The position numbers were made by a program, and so were the translations under genes. From Euonymus europaeus (taxonomy: Eukaryota > Streptophyta > Magnoliopsida > Celastrales > Celastraceae): 64,000 nucleotides of DNA. The stretch spans positions 14,086,501 through 14,150,500 of the forward strand of contig OY756958.1 in NCBI GenBank assembly GCA_963580455.1, read 5' to 3'. This document shows, piece by piece, positions 10,936 through 21,092 of this stretch (positions within the stretch are counted from its first letter, which is position 1; each line of letters begins with the position of its first letter). Under the pieces are notes generated by a model. It was not told the DNA's origin. It ran no database searches and was given only the letters and a program-made list of their open reading frames with translations.

Positions 10936-12225
10936 TGTAAAACCTGACCTAAATATATTATGTTTCAGTTAAATTTAGGGTACTAAATTGTTGGAAATAT
11001 GTTTGGAGATGTTACGGACCACTCGTGTTGTATACAACCGTAAAGAATCGTTCATTGAAAACGGTTCACTAAATAAGCCATAACGTTTAGCACACATATC
11101 CGTTTTGGGTCCATAATATATCATAACGAAGCTTAGACCGAGCCAGATATGAAAATTGTCTAAAAAACTGGAAGAAAAAAAGAGTTGTCCGGATGCCCTA
11201 GGGAGCCATTCGGACACTTAATGAAGAAACTGAGGCAGCAGGGTTTCCAGGCGTGATTCGTCCGGATGGCCGCTTAGGGTGTCCAGACAACTGTCGGGAT
11301 TTCAGCTTTTAATGTCCAAAAATGGTCATTTGTGACAAAATTTTAGATGAAAGTCGAGAAGAGAGAGTGAGTAAGGAACTTAGAGAGAGAATGAGTTTCT
11401 AGCAAAGGATGGACTTGATTCTTGTAGATTCATGATCATTGGACTGGTGCATTGAAGATTCAAGCTTGATTTGGAAGTTTTGGTAAGTTTTCCTAGTTTG
11501 GTGAATTCTAGGGCTTTTGTAGATTTTGTTAGATTCTTTTAGAGTTTGGTTCTATAGCTTAGATATGTTCCTTTAGACTTTATTATGGATGTTTATAGAG
11601 GTTTGTTTGCAATTTTGGAGTAACGCTTTGGTTAGTCTAAGATTCAAGGCTTAGAGATGAATTTCTAGAGAGAGAAGGTGGGTAATTCAAAATTCATGAT
11701 TCAAATCACGTTGTTATGAGTTGTTGATCATGTATTGATGTGTGAATGGGTTCAATTTTGCCATAGGTAGAGGTTTGAAAAATCGAAACCCTAGAATCGA
11801 ATTTCTTTGATTTTGGTGAATTTTTTCAAACGAGGTAGGGGATTCTAGCCCAATCTTTTCATTTAATATTAATTATTCAAAATTGCGGAAGTTCTTTCTC
11901 ATTGGTCGCCATGTTTGTGTTCCTCCTTAATTGCTCTCTAAGGTGGAATTAACCTAGGGTTATACTTTGAATTGCCTAAATCTTTAGTTGCATAACCCTA
12001 TTGAATACTCGGTCATATATCGGCATGAATTGATCTTGTCATGCATCATGAGTAGTTACCATAGGTATATAGTGATCATATATATATTTTGTCATGTAAT
12101 GTCATGTGTTGTACATTAGAGCCCCATGGGAAGTTTTGAGTATGGACTCGAAATTCCCGTAGGTTGATTGAATGTCATGTGGGAGAAGGGTTGGGGGACC
12201 CGGGCTTGGTTCCGACCGGATGAGC
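10936..12225 (+). mobile_element. Truncated LTR related to the Tekay-type elements
   Basis: Starts TGTAAAACCTGACC, compared with TGTGAAACCCCGA in the LTRs at 35632, 41787 and on the minus strand at 60446. It shares landmarks with them: a stretch near 11101 (CCGTTTTGGGTCCATAATAT), a CCGGA-rich hairpin-like block (11184-11300), an AGAGAGAGA leader and a CATGATGCAT-like region near 12040. Similarity fades toward the end and no CA terminus or TSD is seen, so the 3' end is cut at about 12225. No internal coding region is attached: it is a solo or broken LTR. Satellite on the left is forward and on the right is reversed, so it marks an inversion boundary. Confidence 0.75.
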
Positions 12226-12979
12226 CATTAAAGTTGGTCTTTTGTCAACGAAATAATTTACGAAGCCTATACTATTAAATTTGGACATAAAGTAACAATA
12301 CAAAGTGTACACCTATCAACTTTGATGGCTCGGTATGGTTCAACTCTCTTTATGGAGGAAATTTTTACGATTTTATCCATTTTGGAACTAAACTTGGTGT
12401 TTTAGCGATGAAAAAGTCTACGGATCCTTTACTCATAAAACTTGACATAAAATAAGAATAAAAAGTGGACACTGACTAACTTTGATGCTTCAAAATAGCT
12501 CAACTCTCTGCATGAAGTAGTTTTTAACAGTTTGCCCAATTGAGAACGAAAGTTAGTCTTATTGAAACTAAACAATCTACAAATTCTATACTAGTAAATT
12601 TGGATATAAAGCAAGAATAAAAAGTGTACACCTATCAACATTAATGGTTCAAAATTGTTCAACTCTCACCATGGAGAAACTTTTTACGGTTTTGTTCATT
12701 TGGGAATGAAAGTTGGTGTTTTGGTATGAAAAAATTTACGGAGCTTATAATCATAAAATTTGACATACATTAACAATAAAAAGTGCACACCGACCAACTT
12801 TGATGCTTCAAAATTTCTCAACTCTCTCCATGGAGGAGATTTTAACGGTTTTGCCCAATTGAGAAAAAAAGTTTTTCTTTCGGAAACGAAAAAATCTACG
12901 AAGCCTATACTAGTAAATTTGGACAAAAGGCAATAATAAATATTATACACCTACTAACTTTGATGGTTTGGAATTGCTC
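12226..12979 (-). repeat. ~160-bp satellite, reversed segment 3
   Basis: About 4.7 monomers in reverse orientation (AAACAATCTACG..., CCTATACTAGTAAATTTGG, GTGTACACC, CTCCATGGAG read on this strand). It ends at the copia target site TGCTC (12975-12979). Confidence 0.92.
12975..12979. repeat. Copia target-site duplication TGCTC (mate at 17505-17509)
   Basis: TGCTC directly precedes the TGTTAGG end at 12980 and directly follows the ACAACA end at 17504. This proves a single insertion into satellite DNA and fixes both element borders. Confidence 0.92.
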
Positions 12980-13236
12980 TGTTAGGAGATAAAACGCAGA
13001 CAGAATAGAAATCAATGCAGGAAATCAAAAACAAGAGAGATTTACGAGGTTCGGCCAATTCTGCCTATGTCCTCGGAGTTGCAGAGAGTTTCACTATTTT
13101 TCAGAGAATCATAATACAATATGCGGCTAGGGTTTACAATCTTTTAACCACCCTGACGCACCACCAAAAGTGGGCAAAAAAAAAACATAATAATAAAGCC
13201 CAAAAACAAAACAGGCTCCATACTAAAATTACAACA
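12980..13236 (-). repeat. 3' LTR of copia element
   Basis: In the element's direction it begins TGTTGTAATTTTAGTATGG and ends CTCCTAACA, 257 bp. It contains an A-run and a short CATAATAAT segment that the other LTR lacks. Confidence 0.92.
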
Positions 13237-13248
13237 ATCTGCCACTTG
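13237..13248 (-). other. Polypurine tract of copia element
   Basis: On the minus strand CAAGTGGCAGAT directly precedes the LTR start TGTTG. The family motif is usually AAGTGGGAGAT; one C interrupts the purine run here. Confidence 0.7.
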
Positions 13249-13315
13249 GAGACTGTTCTTCCATTTGACTCCAATCAACAGTCCATCACTCTCCATACAA
13301 CTCAAACCACTGTCC

Positions 13316-14047
13316 TCAAGCTGAAAGGCCAACTGAAGTTGTACACAACTTCAGTTTATCTTGAGTGACAACTTTTGTAAACATATCTGCTGGATTCTTT
13401 GCACCTTGAATCTTTTCAACTTTAAGAACCCCTTCTTGCAGTAATGATAGGATGAAATGATACCGCCTTTTGATATGCTTTGTTCTGGCATGAAACGCTG
13501 AATTCTTCGCCAAATAAATGGCGTTTTGACTATCACAAAACAAAACATTTGTAGTTTGTTCCATGCCTAACTTCTCCAGCAAATCTTGTGCCCAAACCAT
13601 CTCTTTGCTAGCTTCTGTCTATGCAACATACTATGCCTCAGTGATAGATAGTGCAACTATCTTTTGCAATCTAGAAATCCAACTGATCGCCGTACCACCA
13701 AAAGTATACACATAACCAGTTGTACTCCTACTACCATCTAAATCACCTGCCATGTCAGCATCAACAAAACCCTGTAAACCACCATCAGACTTCTTGTAGC
13801 ACAAGGCTGAACCTGCAGTCCCTTTTAAGTACCTAAGAATCCATTTAACTGCTTCCCAGTGTTGTTTACCAGGATTACTTATGTATCTGCTGACAACTCC
13901 CACTGCATGTGTAATGTCGGGTCTAGTGCACAGCATGGCATACATCAAACTTCCAATCGCAGAAGCATACGGAACTCTAGCCATGTCAACTTTCTCCTGC
14001 TCAGTAGTGGGCGACTCATATTTAGACAACTTAAAATGACTAGCCAA
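13316..14047 (-). pseudogene. Copia RNase H and end of RT
   Basis: One frame covers the RT tail and the RNase H domain. Recognisable family blocks are YASAIGSLMYAM, CTRPDI, WEAVKWILRYLKGT, GFVDADMAGDLDGSRSTTGY, CDSQNAIYLAKN, RTKHI and KNPADMFTK. Two in-frame TAG codons fall close together at about 13619-13633, just after SITEA; the family has a Glu codon there (SxTEAEY). A frameshift near 14055 separates this piece from the upstream RT. The domain would degrade the RNA strand during reverse transcription in the particle; this copy cannot make it. Confidence 0.88.
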
Positions 14048-14049
14048 AG

Positions 14050-15144
14050 GAGTGTTACAGGTTTTGCACCATCCATATTGAAACGCTTGAGCACCTTCTT
14101 CACATAGTCTTCTTGAGACAATCTCAAAGTCTCTCCCTCTCTAATAATTCTCATCCCAAGGATTTGTTTTGCTGCACCCAAATCCTTCATAGAGAACTCT
14201 TTAGACAGTTGTTTTTTTCACCTTCTCAATTTCCACCAAACTAGCCCCTGCGATCAACATATCATCAACGACAACATTTGTATAATAACTGATTTACCTA
14301 CTTTCTTCACATAACAGCAATGATCCGCCTCACACCTGGAAAATCCACTTTTACCCATAAAAGTATCAAATTTCTTATACCACTGCCTTGGAGCTTGCTT
14401 TAATCCATACAAACTTCTTTGAAGTTTACAAACCATGTCTTCTTTTCCTTTGGCTTGGAAACCTTATGGTTGTAGCATGTAAATTTTCTCCTCCAAATCA
14501 CCATTGAGAAAAGCTGTTTTCACATCCATCTGCTGTAGATACAAATCATTCTTTACTACTAACCCAAGCACCATTTTGATAGTATTTAACTTGACTTCAA
14601 GAGAGAAGATATCATTGTAGTCAATTCCTTCTTTTTGCTGAAAACCCTTTACTACCAAACGTGCTTTATACCGTTTGCTTCCATCATGTTGTTCTTTGAT
14701 TCTGTAAACCCACTTGTTGTGCAAGGCCTTCTTATCTTTTGGTAACTTTTCCAACTTCCAAGTCTTGTTGGACATAAGTGAGTCCATTTCATCTTTCATG
14801 GCCAACTCCCACTTCAGCGATTCTTCGGCTTGCACTGCTTCTTCATAGTATTCAGGTTCACCTTTATCAGTCAATAAAATGTAATTAAGTGAGGGAGAAT
14901 ACCTTTGAGGTGGCCTGATACTTCTTGTAGATCTCCTCACTTGTGACATTGGGGTGTTCTGTTCTGGAGCTTCTCCCACTTGATCTTCTTGAGCTGTAGG
15001 ATCTTGATTTTCAAAGTCACACTGCTGCACATCAATCACTGGAAAATCTTTCAAGTGAACTACCTCTAGCTCATGTTCAGAACTAGAATCATCTAAACCC
15101 TTAGCCAACGTTTCCTTGTACAACGTTGTTTCATTGAATATCAC
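14050..15144 (-). pseudogene. Copia reverse transcriptase
   Basis: The RT_copia core is recognisable: WELAMKDEMDSL, NKWVYRIKEQHDGS, KARLVVKGFQQKEGIDY, QQMDVKTAFLNGDL, LYGLKQAPRQWYKKFD and, after a frameshift, VVVDDMLIAGASL. The family catalytic box is YVDDM; here the Tyr codon is lost but both Asp codons remain (about 14261-14266). TAA at 14464-14466 interrupts MLQP/GFQAKG at a Glu codon of the family (PEGF). Frameshifts lie near 14285 (before the DD box), near 14205 (a run of seven A) and near 14055. The upstream part (about 14880-15144) is the variable linker between integrase and RT, rich in Glu and Gln. Confidence 0.88.
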
Positions 15145-16099
15145 ATCTCTGCTATGAATAATCTTCCAATTTTGATCATCCCAAAAATGGTAACCAAACT
15201 CAGTCCCACCATAACCAATGAAATAACACTTCTTGGATTTAGGATCAAACTTACTCCTAGCAGTTGAATCAACATGTATCTATGATAGACACCCAAATAC
15301 TTGTAAGTAAGAATAATCCACCTTTTTTCCACTCCAGAGTTCTTCAGGTATTCTGCAATTCAAAGGAACTGAAGGACCCCTATTAATCAAAAAAGCTGCA
15401 GTGTTAACTGCATTAGCCCAAAACATTTTAGGCAATCCTGCATGTAGGCGCATGCTTTTTGCACTCTCATTTAGAGTCCTATTCATCCGTTCAGCAATAA
15501 CATTCTGTTGGGGTGTACCAGGTACAGTTCTCTGCATCTTAATCCCAGCCTCTGCGCAATACCTGCTGAAATCACTATCCACATACTCACCCCCATTATC
15601 AATTCTCAAACATCTAATCTTCAGCTTGGTTTCATTCTCAACCATGATCTTCCAAGTCTTGAAAGTAGCAAAAACATCAAATTTGTGTTTAAGAAAATAA
15701 ACCCATACCTTTCTAGTTGATTCATCGATGAACATCATATAATAGCTGGAACCCCCAAGAGATGATATAGGCGCAGGTCTCTACACATCAGTGTGAGTCA
15801 ACTCTAATTTTTCTTGTTTCGGCTCTTTTCCGAATTTTGCAAAACTCACATTCTTCTGCTTGCCAAGCACAGAACTTTCACAAAATTGATGCTCTACAGA
15901 TTTCAATTCTGGAAGCTTGGCTGTCGAAATTAGCTTCTTCATCCCTTTCTCGTTCATATGACCAAGTCTGCAATGCCATAAATCTGATTTAGTTTCCCTT
16001 TCAGCAATCGCAACCATATCCTTGCAATTCGTGGTCATATATAATGTTCCAGTCTTGTTCCCACGTGCTACCACCATAGCACCTTTGGAAACCTTCCAA
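15145..16099 (-). pseudogene. Copia integrase
   Basis: The GAG_pre-integrase/zinc region (LWHCRLGHMNEKGMKKL) is followed by the DDE core: first Asp in LTHTDV, second in RIDNGGEY, Glu in QQNVIAERMNRT. In the HHCC zinc site the pair normally CxxC reads CESS, so one zinc ligand is lost. TAG at 15781-15783 replaces the Trp after THTDV, and TAG at 15280-15282 interrupts the GCLS region. Both lie in one otherwise continuous frame through the integrase C-terminal part (SKKCYFIGYG). Integrase would insert the cDNA; this copy is inactive. Confidence 0.88.
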
Positions 16100-17220
16100 T
16101 TACTGCCACAAAAAGTTCACATTGTGGCTCTCATCATCCAATTGTCCCACATAAATTAAATTTCGTGTCAATTTAGGTACATGCCTCACCTTCTGAATTT
16201 TCCAAACTGAACCGTTTGACATCTTCAAAGGAACCTCGCCAATTCCCACTATATCCAGTGGTTCGCCATCAGCCAAATACACCTTCCCACGATTTCCAGC
16301 TACATAATTTTCCATAACATCGTGGTGGGGTGGGGTGTGGTATGAAATGAAATTCCTGAGTCCATAACGCAAGAGTCTATCGGACAATCAACCGATAAAA
16401 GCAAGGTTTCCTCATCATATTCAGTTACTGCGTTAGCACCGTCATTCTTGTTCTCTTCCTTTTTCTTGTCAGCCCAGCAATCCTTTTTCATGTGACCAGT
16501 CTTGCCACAATTCCAGCACTCTACCTTCCTGCCAGATCTAGACTTACCTTTAGATTTCGACTTGCCGTTATTTCTGTTAGCCTTCCTATCTATACCTCTG
16601 CCTCTATTTTCAGTATTCAGTGCAGAACCTGATGTAGAAACTTCAACTGAATCAACCCTGTGGACCTCTTCAGCCAAAATCTTATCCCTAACATCATTAA
16701 ACTGCAGCTTTGAACTGCCAACAGAATTGCTAACAGCAGCCCTCATGGGCTCCCAACTATTAGGTAAAGGCGACAATAAAATCAAAGCTCTAACTTCATC
16801 TTCAAAATCAATCTCACCTGAGGATAACTGATTGACAATAGTAGTAAATTCGTTCAGATGCGTCACAACAGATGCATCTTCATTCATCTTCAGATGAAAT
16901 AATTTCTTCGTCAAATGTACCTTATTCTTTGCAGATGGTTTCTTGTACATATTTGACAAAACTTTCATAACTACAGTAGTGGTCTTCTCCTTTGCAACGT
17001 TGTGAGCAACGTTCTTTGACAGTGTTAGCCTGATAACACCTAACACTTGCCCGTCCAGCAAACTCCAATCGTCATCTGTCATCGCTGTAGGTTTCTTACC
17101 AAGGAGTGGCAAGTGTAACTTCTTGCCATATAGATAATCTTCAATCTGCATCCTCCAAAATGCAAAATCAATTCTATCAAACTTGCTGATACCGTGAGCG
17201 TATCTGTCGTCTCCAGCCAT
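16100..17220 (-). pseudogene. Copia gag and protease
   Basis: The start is the ATG at 17220 (MAGDDRYAHG), 20 bases past the PBS; codons upstream read through PBS sequence. Gag blocks include FAFWRMQIEDYLYGKKL, LTKKLFHLKMNE and NSWEPMRAA. A basic Gly/Ser/Lys stretch precedes the CCHC knuckle CWNCGKTGHMKKDC. The protease follows with CVMDSGISFHTT; the family motif is DSGAS, here Ala to Ile. A frameshift near 16330 moves to another frame (YLADGEPLDIVGIGEV) and a 1-nt insertion in a T-run near 16115 shifts it again. The order gag-knuckle-protease is normal. Confidence 0.88.
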
Positions 17221-17240
17221 TGATTCTAAAACAACCTTCT

Positions 17241-17252
17241 GCTCTGATACCA
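17241..17252 (-). other. Primer-binding site of copia element (tRNA-iMet)
   Basis: On the minus strand TGGTATCAGAGC lies two bases inside the 5' LTR end, a 12-base match to the initiator tRNA-Met complement. Confidence 0.93.
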
Positions 17253-17254
17253 AT

Positions 17255-17504
17255 TGTTAGGAGATAAAATGCAGGCATAATAGAAATCAATGCAGAAAAT
17301 CAAAAATGAGAGAGAATTACGAGGTTCGGCCAATTGTGCCTACGTCCTCAGAGTTGCAGAGAGTTCCACTATTTTTTAGAGAATCAGAATACAATATGTG
17401 GCTAGGGTTTACAATCTTTTAACGACCCTCACGCACCACCAAAAGTGGGCCAAAAAAAAAATAAAGCCCAAAAACAAAACAAGCTCCATACTAAAATTAC
17501 AACA
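17255..17504 (-). repeat. 5' LTR of copia element
   Basis: 250 bp with the same TGTTGTAAT...CTCCTAACA ends as the 3' LTR. It is followed on the plus strand by the TSD TGCTC. Confidence 0.92.
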
Positions 17505-19761
17505 TGCTCAACTATCTCTATGGAGGAACTTTTAGCGATTTTATTCCATTGTGATAGAAAGTAGTTGTTATGGTGACAAAACAATCTACGGATCCATTAC
17601 TCATAAAATTTGATTTAGAATAAGAATAAAAATTGTACATCGACTAGTGGTTCGAAGTTCCTCAACTCTATCTTTGCAGGTGCTTTTAATGGTTTTGTTC
17701 ATTTTGGAATGAAAGTTGATATTTTGGTGATGAAACAATCTACGAAGCTTATACCAGTAAGTTTGGAGATAAAGCAATAATAAAATGTGTACACCTATTG
17801 ACTTTGATAGTTCGGAATCGCTCAACTCTCTCCATGGAGAAACTTTTAATAGTTTTTGTCATTTGGGAACGAAAGTTGATGTTTTGATTACAAAACAATG
17901 TATGGATCCTTTACTAATAAAATTTGTTTTAGAGAAGGAATAAAAATTATACACAGACAACCCTTGACTATTTGAAATTCCTCAACTCTCTTCATGAAGG
18001 AGCATTTAAGGGTTTTGCCCAATTGCGAATGAAAGTTGGTTTTTTGGCAACAAAATAATCTACGATGCCTATACCAATAAATTTGGATATAAAGCAATAA
18101 TAAAATATTTGTACACAAGCCAACATTGATAATTTGGAATTGCTCAACTCTATCCATGGAAGAACTTTTAACGGTTTTTTTTCTTTTGAGAATGAAAGTT
18201 GGTGTTTTGGTAAGGAAAAATTATGAAGCTTATAATCATAAAATTCGACAAAATTAACAATAAAAATTGTACACCGACCAACTTTGATGGTTCAAAATTC
18301 CTCAACTCTCTTAATGGAGGAGCTTTTTCTTGTTTTGCCCAATTGAGAACGAAAGTTGATCTTTTGGCAACCAAACAATATACTGATTCTATACTCGTAA
18401 AATTTGACATAAAATAAAAAAGAAAAGTTTTCACCGACAAACTTTGAACGTTCGGAATTGCTCAACTATCTCCATGGAAGAGTTTTTAACGGTTTTGTCC
18501 ATTTGGGAACAAAAGTTTGTCTTTCGTCAACGAAACAATCTATGCAGTCTATACAAGTAAAATTATACATAAAATAACAAAATAAAGTGTGCACCGACAA
18601 AATTTGATGGTTTGAAGTTTGTTTAACTCTCTTCATGGAGGAGCTTTTAACGGTTTGTCCATTTGCGAACAAAAGTTGGTGTTTTGACGACGAAACAATC
18701 TATGGATCCTTTACTCATAAAATTTGACATAAAATAACAATAAAAAATGTACACCGACCAACTTTGATGGTTCCAAATTCTGGAATTTTCTCCTTGAGAA
18801 GCTTTTAATGGTTTTGCCCAATTGAGAATGAAAGTTGATTTTTTGGCAACCAAATAATCTACGAAGCCTATACTGGTAAAATTCACACATAAAGAAACAA
18901 TAAATAATGTAAATGTACCAATTTTGATGTTTTGGAATTACTTAACTCTCTTCATGTTGGAGCTTTTAATAGTTTTTCCATTCGGGAATAAAAGTTTTCC
19001 TTGGTCAACAAAACAATCTGTGGAGCCTATACTTGTAAAATGTGACAGAAAATAATAATAAAAAAATACACCGACCAAGTTAGATGGTTTGAAATTGCTT
19101 AACTCTCTCCACATAGTAGATTTTAACTGGTTTGTGCAATTGGAAACGAAAGTTGATTTTTTGGCAAAAAAACAATCTACGCATTCTATACTAGGCAAAT
19201 TTGACATAAAATAACAAAATTAAGTGTGCACCGAAAAAATTTGAAGGTTTGAAATTGTTTAACTCTCTCCATGTAAGATCTTTTAATGGTATTTTCAATT
19301 GAGAACAAAATTTGATCTTTTGGAACCGAAACCTATACTACTAATTTTCGACAAAAAGCAACAATAAATAGTGTACACCAAACAACTTTAATGATTTGGA
19401 GTCGCTCAACTCTCTCCATATAAGTGTTTTTAACTGTTTTGTTTATTTGGGAACGAAAGTTTGTATTTTGTCAATGAAATAATCTATAGAGCCTATACTC
19501 ATAAAATTTGACATAAATTACAATAAAAAGTGTACAACGACCAACTTCGATGATTCGAAATTTCTCAACTCTCTCCATGGAAGAGCATTTTACGATTTTG
19601 TCCATCTATGAACGAAAGTTGGTGTTTAGCGACAAAACAATCTATGGATCCTCTACTCGTAAAATCTAACTAACTTTGATACTACAAAATTGCTCAATTT
19701 TGTCCATCGAGTAGCTTTTAACTATTTTGCCCAATTGAGAACGAAAACTGGTCTTTTGGCT
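17505..19761 (-). repeat. ~160-bp satellite, reversed segment 4
   Basis: About 14 monomers in reverse orientation continuing segment 3 after the copia insertion; several are irregular in length near 19640-19760. No genes. It stops at GGTCTTTTGGC where unrelated sequence begins. Confidence 0.92.
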
Positions 19762-20811
19762 CCAACCTTTTTCATTTGATTTCAAATGAATCCAAGGCTT
19801 CTCAAACTCCCTACAAAGGCTTCTAAGGATTTTTAGAAGTATTATGACTGAACCCCTACTCCAAATAAATCATCCAACATTAATTCAACTTAGTCTAACC
19901 CATGGAAGGTAAATTTGAGGAATTTAGGCTATTTTGGGTAAGAAATGAGTTGCACCAATTTAAGTCTTCTTGACTCCAAATTTGGTCAAATTTCTCAATA
20001 CTTATATCTTAGACCCTTTCCGAAATAACTCATTCCATGTAGCTCACATAATCTCAATTGCTCCCAAATAGGGTTTCCTAGGGGATTTCGGGCTCTAGGG
20101 CACTTTAAGCCTAAACAATGAAACCTCAATGCTCCATGAATATTTCATATCTTCAATTAATGTCCCAAATAAGTATATTATTTGTACCTACAAAGAAATG
20201 AGTCATAGAACACTCCAATTTTGCTTGTAAGCTCAAAGAGCTTCAATGCTTGCACTTGGGTTAACCAAATGATATAAGCTCAATAAAATTTAAGTAAGCA
20301 CATGATAAATCAATTTATCCATATAAGAATGTGCGTACAAAATTTCACTTATAATTGAGATCGTTTGGTCATTCAATTTGATTATGCAAATATCTACTAG
20401 GCTAGTTTCACAACTGCAATGGTGAAATAATTTCAACTGACAAATTAAACATGATAGACTTAAAATTGACCTGACCATATTTCACAATAAAAAATTTCAT
20501 AGTATCTTAAATAATTTTCAAAACAAAAATCAAGTCAATCAGAGATCATATGAATAAGTTATGACAACTCAACCAAGGTGTACAGTGTGATATTTGGACA
20601 GTTTTTGTAATGCGAAAATGAACAAGTCCAAAATCATCAAATTCATATCAAATATGATCAAACATGATTCAAAATATATATAATGAAGCTTAAATTAGTA
20701 AATGAAATACATTTCATGATTTATCCAAATTCATCCAAAGTTAAGCACAATCAAATAGTCTAATACGTATTTTTGCATCAAAACACACATGTAGGAAATA
20801 CGGTCCAACAT
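19762..20811. other. Non-satellite AT-rich sequence of unknown nature
   Basis: About 1.05 kb inside the reversed satellite. It shows no satellite period, no LTR-like ends, no PBS, no TSD and no convincing ORF (a 62-codon minus-strand ORF at 20290-20478 has no recognisable motif). The stretch around 20580-20650 (ATTTGGACAG, AACAAGTCCAAAATC) feels like LTR or UTR sequence of an unrecognised gypsy element, but this is only an impression. Satellite phase repeats by roughly 50 bp across it, so it probably entered at a rearranged junction. Confidence 0.6.
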
Positions 20812-21092
20812 TAACGATTTTCCCTGAACTAGAACAAAAGTTAGTCTTTTGAGAACGAAACAATGTATGAAGCCTAAACTAGTAAATTTGGACATAAAGT
20901 AACAATAAATAATGTACACCTATCAACTTCGATGGTTTAGAATTGTTCAACTCCCTCCATGGAGGAACTTTTACTAGTTTTGGTCATTTGTGAATGAAAG
21001 TTGGTGTTTTGGTGACGAAACAATCTATGGATCATTTACTAATAAAGTTTGATTTAAAATAAGAATAAAAATTATACACCGACCAATTTTGA
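20812..21092 (-). repeat. ~160-bp satellite, reversed segment 5
   Basis: Just under two monomers in reverse orientation, ending at GACCAATTTTGATGG where the strand polarity of the repeat flips. Confidence 0.9.

Larger units (their letters stand above)
12980..17504 (-). mobile_element. Ty1/copia retrotransposon (Tork/Tnt1-like), full length but defective
   Basis: A 4,525-bp element on the minus strand with two ~250-bp LTRs, a tRNA-Met PBS, a PPT and a perfect 5-bp TSD. Coding order in its own direction is gag, protease, integrase, RT, RNase H, the copia order (integrase before RT). By eye the LTRs differ at roughly 18 of ~250 positions plus a ~7-bp indel, about 7%, so the insertion is the older of the two complete elements here. 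The coding region carries at least five frameshifts and about six stops. The Tork/Tnt1 assignment rests on the gag start and RT style and is tentative. Confidence 0.93.

Noticed and set aside
13015..13368. 117-codon plus-strand ORF over the copia 3' LTR and RNase H end
   Set aside because: It is antisense to the element and spans LTR, PPT and coding sequence; it is a shadow frame.
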